A stretch of DNA of 64,000 nucleotides, from contig NZ_FQVX01000001.1 of the NCBI RefSeq assembly GCF_900129495.1, positions 1,054,001-1,118,000 of the forward strand, written 5' to 3'. The stretch comes from Geodermatophilus nigrescens (lineage in GTDB: Bacteria; Actinomycetota; Actinomycetes; Mycobacteriales; Geodermatophilaceae). Below the pieces are notes generated by a model that saw only the letters and a program-made list of their open reading frames with translations, was not told where the DNA came from and searched no databases. Below are positions 52,657 through 58,850 of this stretch, in pieces (the first letter of the stretch is position 1; each line of letters begins with the position of its first letter). The position numbers and the translations under genes are program-made.

Positions 52657-53238
52657 GTGACCGAGTCCGACATCCCCAGCGCCTACCTCCGCGACAAGCG
52701 GACGCCGACCCCGAGCCGGGAGGAGCTGCGGGCCCGCATCCCCGGCTGGGGCGCCGACCTCGACCCCGCCGACCGGCCGTCGTACCCGAAGCTGCAGTAC
52801 CCCGCCGACACCGGCGCCCGGTGGGACTTCCCCGAGCGGCAGCCGGGCGCCGAGGGCCGCGAGCGGTCGATCGAGCACGCGTTCGTGACGCCGGTGTTCG
52901 GCACCGCCCAGCCGCTGCACGGCGTCTCGGGGGCGGTGCGCCGGTTCGCCTACGCCCGCTTCAGCGAGGGCCGGCTGGCGCACTGGACGCTGCTGGTGGT
53001 CGGCGACCGCATCGACGCGTGGGGGAGCACCCTGCGCCAGCTCGCCTCGGGCCGGCCGGTGCCGCCCGCGACCGGGCTCTCCACGGAGACCACCCACGGT
53101 GGGCTCAGCTCCCGGACCGGGCGCTCCGACGCCCGGCACCAGGCGCTCGACCCGCTCGTCACCGCCGGGCCGTGGGTGGTCGGGGCGGGCGCCGCGGTGC
53201 TCGGCGTCCGCGGGCTGGTGCGTGCCGTGCGCCGCTAG
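52657..53238 (+). CDS. hypothetical protein with C-terminal hydrophobic segment
   Basis: 193 residues. The first part is Pro- and Arg-rich with YPKLQYPADTGARWDFPERQPGAEGRE. The middle has HGVSGAVRRFAYARFSEGRLAHWTLLVVGDRIDAWGS, and a C-terminal segment TAGPWVVGAGAAVLGVRGLV could be a membrane anchor before RAVRR. No family is recognised. It follows the alcohol dehydrogenase by 9 bases, so it may be cotranscribed; relatives next to dehydrogenases might point to a membrane-associated partner, which is speculation. Confidence 0.7.
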   Translation: MTESDIPSAYLRDKRTPTPSREELRARIPGWGADLDPADRPSYPKLQYPADTGARWDFPERQPGAEGRERSIEHAFVTPVFGTAQPLHGVSGAVRRFAYARFSEGRLAHWTLLVVGDRIDAWGSTLRQLASGRPVPPATGLSTETTHGGLSSRTGRSDARHQALDPLVTAGPWVVGAGAAVLGVRGLVRAVRR

Positions 53239-53248
53239 CCTCCGCGGC

Positions 53249-53440
53249 GTGACGCCGCTGGACACGCTGCCGCCCATCGGCCGGCCGGCCACCGCCGCCC
53301 TGGAGCTGGCCGGCTACACCCGTCTCGACCAGCTGGCCGGTGTGCCGCGGGCGTCGCTCGCCGCGCTGCACGGCGTCGGCCCGAAGGCACTGCGCCTCCT
53401 CGACGAGGCGCTGGCCGAGCACGGCCTGGCGCTCCGCTGA
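53249..53440 (+). CDS. small helix-hairpin-helix protein
   Basis: 63 residues. IGRPATAALELAGYTRLDQLAGVPRASLAALHGVGPKALRLLDEALAEHG is a single helix-hairpin-helix domain with the GVGPKAL hairpin, a non-sequence-specific DNA-binding module. Similar stand-alone small proteins are common in Actinobacteria. GTG start at 53249. It is the last host gene before the attachment repeat on the left. Confidence 0.8.
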   Translation: MTPLDTLPPIGRPATAALELAGYTRLDQLAGVPRASLAALHGVGPKALRLLDEALAEHGLALR

Positions 53441-53453
53441 GCTCCGGAGACGA

Positions 53454-53491
53454 CGAGAGCGACCCGTCCCAGGTGGGAGGGGCCGCTCTCG
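53454..53491 (+). terminator. terminator after the HhH gene
   Basis: CGAGAGCG (53454-53461) pairs with CGCTCTCG (53484-53491), extended inward by partial CCC/GGG pairing. It lies 13 bases after the stop and just before the attachment repeat. Confidence 0.6.
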
Positions 53492-53494
53492 GGG

Positions 53495-53539
53495 TGGTGC
53501 GCCATCAGGGACTCGAACCCCGAACCCGCTGATTAAGAG
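53495..53539. repeat. left attachment repeat (attL core), orphan 3' half of tRNA-Lys
   Basis: 45 bases identical to 61796-61840. Read on the minus strand it runs from the tRNA-Lys anticodon loop through the T arm and acceptor 3' strand, plus three bases beyond the tRNA end. It breaks off exactly at the anticodon stem. The 5' half of a tRNA is absent here, so it is not a functional tRNA gene. Confidence 0.92.
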
Positions 53540-53656
53540 CGGCCCCGGAGTGCCATTCTCTGGTCTTCCCCCGGTGCGCTCTCGACCTGCACCGTAAGCG
53601 TCCGCTAGCCTGCCGACCTGCGCAAACGTCCGGTCACCGGGGGGTGTCGAGGATGA

Positions 53657-53697
53657 CGGTAATGGTCGGAGATCGACGGCCGGGAATGGTCGAAGAT
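53657..53697. repeat. two 17-base iterons before the integrase gene
   Basis: CGGTAATGGTCGGAGAT (53657-53673) recurs at 53681-53697 with two changes (24-base period). They are the most A/T-rich bases in the left end. Possible binding sites for the integrase or excisionase, or part of the int promoter. Confidence 0.5.
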
Positions 53698-53706
53698 TGG
53701 CGTTCT

Positions 53707-53726
53707 GCGGACTCGCTGCGGACTGC
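53707..53726. repeat. left copy of a two-part 20-base repeat, candidate integrase arm site
   Basis: GCGGACTCG-C-TGCGGACTGC contains GCGGACT twice, 11 bases apart. The same 20 bases occur at 61708-61727 with a single C/T change. The copies lie inside both ends in the same orientation, as expected for arm-type sites of a tyrosine integrase. Confidence 0.55.
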
Positions 53727-53776
53727 CATTTCCTCGGCCGGGGGCGTCGGCGGCCGGTCCGCCGGCGTCCGCTGAC

Positions 53777-54886
53777 GTGCCGAGCATCGCCCGCCGTCCC
53801 GGCGGGCAGTGGCGGGCGCGTTACCGGGACGTCGCCGGCAAGGAGCACGCCCGGCACTTCGCGCGGAAGGCCGACGCACAGGCCTGGCTGGACTCGATCA
53901 CCACCTCGGTGCACACCGGCGCCTACGTCGACCCGCGCAAGACCCGCATCACCGTCACCGAGTGGGCCGGGCAGTGGCTGTCCACCCGGGTGGACCTTAA
54001 GGCGACCACCCGGCGCGGGTACGACAGCGCGCTGCGGACGCACGTCCTGCCCGTCTGGGGGCCGGTCCGGCTCGGGGACGTCACCTACCAGGGCGTGGCG
54101 GGCTGGGTCGCCGACCTGTACCGCTCCGGCCTCAGCGCGGCCACGGTGCGCCAGGCCCACCGGGTGCTGTCGCTAGTGCTCACCTTCGCCGTCCGCGACG
54201 GCCGGCTGGCGCGCAACCCGGCGACCGGCGTGCCGCTGCCCCGGGCGGCGCGCAAGGAGCAGGTCTTCCTCACCCACGAGCAGGTCGACGCGCTCGCGGA
54301 CGCCGCGGGCCGGGACCGGCTGGTCATCTACTTCCTCGCCTACACCGGCGTCCGGTACGGCGAGATGGCCGCCCTGCGGGTGCGCAATCTCAACCTGCTG
54401 CGCCGCCGCGCGCTCATCACCGAGGCGGTCGCCGACGTCAACGGCCACGCGGTGTTCGGCACGCCCAAGACCCACCAGCGCCGGCAGGTGCCGGTGCCGC
54501 GCTTCCTCGCCGACGACCTGGCCGCGCACGTGGCGGGCAAGGGGCCGGCGGAGTTCGTGTTCACCGCCGAGAAGGGCGGGCTGCTGCACCTGCGCAACTT
54601 CCGCCGGCTCAGCTTCGACCCCGCGGTCCGCGCCGCCGGCCTCGAGGGACTCACCCCGCACGGGCTGCGGCACACCGCCGCCTCCTTGGCGATCGCCAGC
54701 GGCGCGAACGTCAAGGTCGTGCAGACCATGCTCGGGCACCAGTCGGCCACCATGACCCTCGACCTGTACGGCCACCTGCTGGCCGACCAGCTCGACGAGG
54801 TCGCCGACGCCATGGACGCCGCCCGGGCGAGCGGCGCCGCCCGGCGTGCGGAGGCGTCGGTGACGGCGCTGCGGCTCCCGCACTGA
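53777..54886 (+). CDS. int: tyrosine-type site-specific integrase
   Basis: 369 residues. The N-terminal arm-binding part (IARRPGGQWRARYRDVAGKEHARHFARKADAQ) is typical of actinobacterial phage/plasmid integrases. The core-binding SAM-like domain is at about 58-155, and the catalytic domain at about 165-350. Catalytic residues: Arg193 (TGVRYGE), Lys231 (GTPKTHQRR), His295 and Arg298 (PHGLRHTAA), His321 (LGHQSATMT) and nucleophile Tyr331 (LDLYGH). All are present. It lies 238 bases from the attL repeat, the expected place. GTG start at 53777; no strong ribosome site. Confidence 0.95.
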   Translation: MPSIARRPGGQWRARYRDVAGKEHARHFARKADAQAWLDSITTSVHTGAYVDPRKTRITVTEWAGQWLSTRVDLKATTRRGYDSALRTHVLPVWGPVRLGDVTYQGVAGWVADLYRSGLSAATVRQAHRVLSLVLTFAVRDGRLARNPATGVPLPRAARKEQVFLTHEQVDALADAAGRDRLVIYFLAYTGVRYGEMAALRVRNLNLLRRRALITEAVADVNGHAVFGTPKTHQRRQVPVPRFLADDLAAHVAGKGPAEFVFTAEKGGLLHLRNFRRLSFDPAVRAAGLEGLTPHGLRHTAASLAIASGANVKVVQTMLGHQSATMTLDLYGHLLADQLDEVADAMDAARASGAARRAEASVTALRLPH

Positions 54887-54914
54887 CCGGGACGGCGAGC
54901 GCCGGCCACGCCCG

Positions 54915-55253
54915 GTGGCGGACGACGCCGGCGAGGGCGGCGACGGAGTGCTGGGACCCGGCGTCGGACGTAACGTGGGGACGACCCCGGGCAGCGGGGA
55001 CAGCACGACTCGAGCGGTGGTGTCGGTGCACATCGACGACGTCGACCTGGCCTGCCGTCTCAGCGGGCTCACGTTGACGGAGCTGTGGATCGCCTACGTC
55101 GGGATGGGCGGCTCGGCCTCCGAGGTGGACCTGTGGGCGCGGCTCGCCCTCGGTGCCGGCTGGCCGGCGGTCGAGGACGCGATGCTGCTGGCGGCCGCGG
55201 AGGAGGCGCTCGTCAACGCCGGCCTGCCGCGACTGCACCCAGGCGAGGGCTGA
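54915..55253 (+). CDS. hypothetical protein of the integrated element
   Basis: 112 residues. After a Gly/Asp-rich opening, the core VVSVHIDDVDLACRLSGLTLTELWIAYVGMGG looks like a strand plus amphipathic helices, followed by SASEVDLWARLALGAGW and helical AVEDAMLLAAAEEALVNAGLP. No family is recognised; similar small proteins occur near integrases in actinobacterial elements. It follows int by 28 bases and its stop is inside a palindromic terminator shared with the convergent HTH gene. Confidence 0.6.
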   Translation: MADDAGEGGDGVLGPGVGRNVGTTPGSGDSTTRAVVSVHIDDVDLACRLSGLTLTELWIAYVGMGGSASEVDLWARLALGAGWPAVEDAMLLAAAEEALVNAGLPRLHPGEG

Positions 55254-55279
55254 CCTCCGCGGAGGTCAGCGCGCCTGGG
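55238..55279. terminator. bidirectional terminator between convergent element genes
   Basis: A perfect 22-base palindrome (55249-55270, GCTGACCTCC and its complement) is flanked by further pairing CCAGGCG/CGCCTGG. It includes the stop codons of both neighbouring genes. Confidence 0.75.
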
Positions 55280-55475
55280 CTCGCCGCCGGGCGTCGAGCC
55301 ACTGGTCGACGTCGGCCCGCCGGAACACCACCCGGCGGCCCAGACGGAAACCGGCCGGCCCCTCGCCGCGGTGCCGCCAGTAGCGAAGTGTGGCGACCGG
55401 TGTCCGCAGGTAGGCCGCGGTCTCCGCGAGCGTCATGAGGTCGCCCGCGCTGCCGGGCGTGTCGACGGATGGCAT
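55266..55475 (-). CDS. xis: excisionase-like helix-turn-helix protein
   Basis: 69 residues. MTLAETAAYLRTPVATLRYWRHRGEGPAGFRLGRRVVFRRADVDQWLDARR is the AlpA/Xis-type winged HTH (MerR-like) of mobile elements. In other actinobacterial elements such a protein acts as recombination directionality factor or regulates int. Convergent with the small gene after int. The ATG at 55475 gives the normal length; an internal ATG (55436) would give 56 residues. Confidence 0.85.
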   Translation of the reverse strand: MPSVDTPGSAGDLMTLAETAAYLRTPVATLRYWRHRGEGPAGFRLGRRVVFRRADVDQWLDARRRAQAR

Positions 55476-56584
55476 GCGGCTTCTCCCCGAGCGCCGGAAG
55501 GCGGCTGGTCGCCGACGAGGTGGCCGCCATCACCGCCAGCGTCGTCCGGCCTCCTCACGCACCAGCCAGCGTGCGCGGCGTTCTCCAGTCGGCCTGCAGT
55601 ACGACTGTGGCGATCACCTCCGTCGATCTCCTGTCGGAGGACCGGGTGCCGCGCCCGCCCGGCGCTGGGCGTCGATCGAGCCGCTGCGCACGCGTGCACG
55701 GCGGCGGCACGCCGCCACGAAAGCTCCGCCCGCGTCGAACAGGTCGCGGTCGTCGCGGCGGCCGTGACCGATCGGGCGGCGAAGAAGGCTCGTAGCGATC
55801 GACGATCGCGTCGAGTAGGACGGGAGCGGGCCGGTGCGGTCGTTCGACCAGCTGCACGGGGGACAGGCCTGTGGCCGCGGCTCGCGTCTGTTCTCGGGCG
55901 CGGTGCCGCCAGGTGGCCGGGCACCCCGTCGGGACCGAGCCCCGGCCTCGCCGGGTCGCGGACCGCCGCACCGGGAGCCCGAGTCGCGCCCCGTCGTCGT
56001 GTCGACGGGCGCGGCTGTCCGCTGCGAGCGATCGCCCGCGCCCGCGCGGCGTCCGCTGCGCCTCCTGGCCTCGGCCGGCGCTCGACGCCAGGTCCTCGTC
56101 GTCGGCGGCCGGCCTCTTGCTCGCTGCCCGCGCCGCCGGGGTTCTTGACCGGACTCCCGGAACTCGTCACCACGAATGGCGATCCCGACAGTGCATGAGG
56201 TGTGTCGCCTCATCGATTCCGCGGCAGATCGATCTCCGGGTCCCGAGTGGAGCAGGCCCCAGTGCGCGCCGGTGACGCCCTGCGGAGCTGACCCGACGGT
56301 GATCGGGGGACGGGAGGCCGTCATCGCCGACGTCGCGCAACCGTGGTCGACGCGCGAGCGGTGAGGCGACGATCCGCGGACGTCCCGGAGGTCAGCCGCT
56401 GACGACTGCCCCGCTGAGGCTCGGGACGTGTACCGGTTCGCTCGTCGAGCCGCCCCACCCGGCACGGCCCTGCGCTCCTGGCCGAGCGCAACCGGTCCGC
56501 CCCGCACGAGCGCCACCCGCTGCTCCGTGCGCATGCGGACGGTGGGGCTCCCGGCACTGCTCCAGGCGGCGGCCCCGTCCTAGG
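55476..56584. other. 1.1-kb stretch with no convincing gene
   Basis: All long frames here are Arg/Pro/Ser-rich and mutually overlapping, with no family match and no clear codon bias toward one frame. A 62-codon plus-strand frame at 56176-56364 (MAIPTVHEVCRLIDSAADR...) and a minus-strand segment around 55720-55850 look slightly more protein-like but cannot be supported. It may be decayed coding sequence or a regulatory/origin region of the element. Confidence 0.5.
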
Positions 56585-57403
56585 GTGCGGGAGGTGAACG
56601 ACAGCCCGGACCGAGCCGGCCGTTCGGAGCAGAGCGGCGAGGAGCAGCGGCCGGCGCCGACCTCCGGGAGTGGCCGCGCCCCCCACGGCTCCGGATCCGA
56701 CCTGGGCGAGGTCATGAGCCAAGTGGCCCGCTCCCTGCAGGAGGAGCACGGCGACGTCGGGGCGACGCTGGAGGCGATCACCAGTGCGGCGGTTCACTCG
56801 GTCCCCGGTACCGACGAGTGCGGCATCACGCTGGTGATCAAACGCCGCAAGGTGGAGTCCCGCGCGCCGACCGGCGACCTGCCGCGTCGGATCGACCGGC
56901 TGCAGGAACGCCTCGGAGAGGGGCCGTGCCTCGACGCGGTCTACGAGGAGCAGACCGTGCGCATCGACGACATCCGCGAGGAGCGGCGATGGTCTCGCTT
57001 CGCCGCCGAGGCCGCACGCCTCGGGGTGCGCAGCATGCTGTCGTTCCAGCTGTTCGTCACCGGCGGCACCCTTGGCGCGCTGAACCTGTACGCCCAGGAG
57101 CCCCGCGCCTTCGGTGAGGAGGCCGAGTCCATCGGCCTGGTCTTCGCCAGCCACGGCGCCATCGCGCTGGCCGGCGCCCAGGCGGAGGAGCACCTGCGCG
57201 TCGCGGTGGCCAGCCGCGACCTGATCGGGCAGGCCAAAGGCATCCTCATGGAGCGGTACAAGATCACCGCGGATGACGCGTTCCGTCTCCTGGTGACCAC
57301 CTCCTCGAGGACGAACCGCAAGCTGGTCACGATCGCCGAGGAGTTGTCCGTCACCGGCGCCATGCCCGGGCCGGATCCCGGGCGGGGCGGCGGGGGTCGC
57401 TGA
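56585..57403 (+). CDS. GAF-ANTAR RNA-binding regulator
   Basis: About 272 residues. A disordered Gly/Ser/Pro-rich start precedes a GAF domain at about 45-195 (CGITLVIKRRKVESRAPTG, LGEGPCLDAVYEE, LGALNLYAQEP). A C-terminal ANTAR domain at about 200-260 follows: DLIGQAKGILMERYKITADDAFRLL, then RKLVTIAEELSVTG. ANTAR proteins bind paired hairpins in nascent RNA and prevent termination. GAF suggests a small-ligand or light/redox input. Start GTG at 56585, or 56594. Confidence 0.9.
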   Translation: MREVNDSPDRAGRSEQSGEEQRPAPTSGSGRAPHGSGSDLGEVMSQVARSLQEEHGDVGATLEAITSAAVHSVPGTDECGITLVIKRRKVESRAPTGDLPRRIDRLQERLGEGPCLDAVYEEQTVRIDDIREERRWSRFAAEAARLGVRSMLSFQLFVTGGTLGALNLYAQEPRAFGEEAESIGLVFASHGAIALAGAQAEEHLRVAVASRDLIGQAKGILMERYKITADDAFRLLVTTSSRTNRKLVTIAEELSVTGAMPGPDPGRGGGGR

Positions 57404-57926
57404 CCGAGGGCATGCTGGCGACACGGCGCCGCGCTGGGCCGGCAGGCGCGGTGCCCAGGTCCGGCAGTCCATCCGCGGGCTGTCGGGCCGCCCGCTCCAG
57501 GCGGCCGACGCGGCCGCTCAGCCGCCCTTGCCGGAACTCAGCCGCGGTGGCCACCGGAGCCGCCTCGGTCTCCTGATCCATCCACCCAGTCGCCGACTCG
57601 TCGGCGCGCAGTGGGACGAGGCCAGGAAGGCCGAGGTCCCACGGTCCCTCGTTGAGCGTCGGGGCCGGCACGTCGTGCTCCGCGTCCGACCACGCGGCGG
57701 CACCGTCGAGGTAGGCGGCCCGCGCGTCCGGACCGTGGTCACCGCCCCGACGGCGGTAGCGCAACCAGGGCTCGGCGAGCGTCAGGGCTCCGAGGAGCCA
57801 GGTGAGCAGAGTCAGCGGACACGCCGGGCCGGTCCGAACGAGCACAGCCGCCCCCCCCCGCCGGACGCCGAGGGAAGGAGCGGGATCGCCCGTGGACGTC
57901 ACGGCGGTCACGTGAGCCGACCCCAC
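57351..57926 (-). CDS. possible hypothetical membrane-anchored protein
   Basis: About 191 codons. One hydrophobic segment (CPLTLLTWLLGALTLAEPWL) then YRRRGGDHGPDARAAYLDGAAAW and an acidic region. Composition is more balanced than the opposite-strand frame, which is the only reason to list it. It has a nine-base C run (57851-57859) near its start and overlaps the GAF-ANTAR gene end by 53 bases. No family recognised; it may be spurious. Confidence 0.3.
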   Translation of the reverse strand: MGSAHVTAVTSTGDPAPSLGVRRGGAAVLVRTGPACPLTLLTWLLGALTLAEPWLRYRRRGGDHGPDARAAYLDGAAAWSDAEHDVPAPTLNEGPWDLGLPGLVPLRADESATGWMDQETEAAPVATAAEFRQGRLSGRVGRLERAARQPADGLPDLGTAPAGPARRRVASMPSVSDPRRPARDPARAWRR

Positions 57927-58002
57927 TCGCGTGCTCGGTGCGGTCCTCCCTCGTGCTCATCCGGGCGAGAGCGGCGCACTCGACCGCGTCGCGCCGGCCG
58001 GC

Positions 58003-58482
58003 TCAGGGCCGGCCGGCGCGTCCGCGGCCAGGGGCGCGGGGGCGCGCCGGTCCGCCGTCCAGAGCGCCGGTGAGGATGACCTCCTCGGCGATGCTCGCCA
58101 GCCGGATGTTGCGGTGGCTGCTCGCGGCGCGCAGGACGTCGAAGGCCCGTTCCTCGGTGAGGCCGTGGCGGGCCATCAGGATGCCGATGGCCATGCCGAT
58201 GCGTCGGTTGCTGCGCTGCGCCTGTGCGAGGTTCCTGGCTCGGGCGTCGGCCGCGCGGAGCCGCTCGGCCAGGACGGCGGTCGCCGCGCTGTCGGCGTCG
58301 CCTCGAGATCCCCCGCCTCGACGGTCACGCGCACGCGCGCGCTCGACGACGGCCTGCTCGCGCAGCACCTGCGCCTGCCGTCGAGCCGAGCGCGCCCAGC
58401 GCTGCACCGTCGCCGTCGAGACCACCGCGAAGCGCTCGCTCAACGGTTGCGGTCCCTCGGGCGGAGGCCTGTCGGCAACCAT
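58003..58482 (-). CDS. ANTAR-domain protein
   Basis: 159 residues. The N-terminal two thirds are helical and Arg-rich (SARRQAQVLREQAVVERARARDRR), likely a coiled coil, and contain no sensor domain. The ANTAR domain is at about 93-140: SNRRIGMAIGILMARHGLTEERAFDVLRAASSHRNIRLASIAEEVILTG. It is a candidate RNA-binding antiterminator. It is divergent from the phosphatase gene, with 368 bases between them. Confidence 0.88.
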   Translation of the reverse strand: MVADRPPPEGPQPLSERFAVVSTATVQRWARSARRQAQVLREQAVVERARARDRRGGGSRGDADSAATAVLAERLRAADARARNLAQAQRSNRRIGMAIGILMARHGLTEERAFDVLRAASSHRNIRLASIAEEVILTGALDGGPARPRAPGRGRAGRP

Positions 58483-58850
58483 GGTGCATGGCTTAGCACC
58501 GCCCCGGGTGGGTCAGCCACCCGCGCCGGCGTCGTCCGCGGCTCGGAGCTCCTCGGCTCGGTGCAGGCGCTCGTCGGCTCGCTCGGACGACCCTGCGCCG
58601 GCCCGTGCCCGCGGGCCGGGTCGTGCGTCCTGTCGGCCACCCCATGGGAGCCCCCTCGGTGCAGTGCTCTACTCCACCGCCCGCCCGTGGGTCAGGCGAG
58701 CCGCTCGCGCGGAGCGGGCCGCCCCGACAGCGACGAGCGACATGCGACCGCCGGTCGGCGTGTCGAGCCGAGGAGACCTCGATCGGTGGGGGCCGTTTAC
58801 ATTGTCCACCGCTGGTGGATGCCGGCCGGGACGAGAGGTCGTGGACTGGC
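58483..58850. other. divergent intergenic region, probably promoters
   Basis: 368 bases between the ANTAR gene (minus) and the phosphatase gene (plus). I see no reliable gene. A relatively A/T-rich patch (GTTTACATTG, 58795-58804) lies about 50 bases before the phosphatase start and could belong to its promoter. Confidence 0.4.

Noticed and set aside
53495..53539. Second tRNA-Lys gene
   Set aside because: Only the 3' half is present; there is no acceptor 5' strand, D arm or complete anticodon stem.
56176..56364. 62-codon plus-strand frame MAIPTVHEVCRL...
   Set aside because: Short, no ribosome site, no family match, and located in a region without codon bias.
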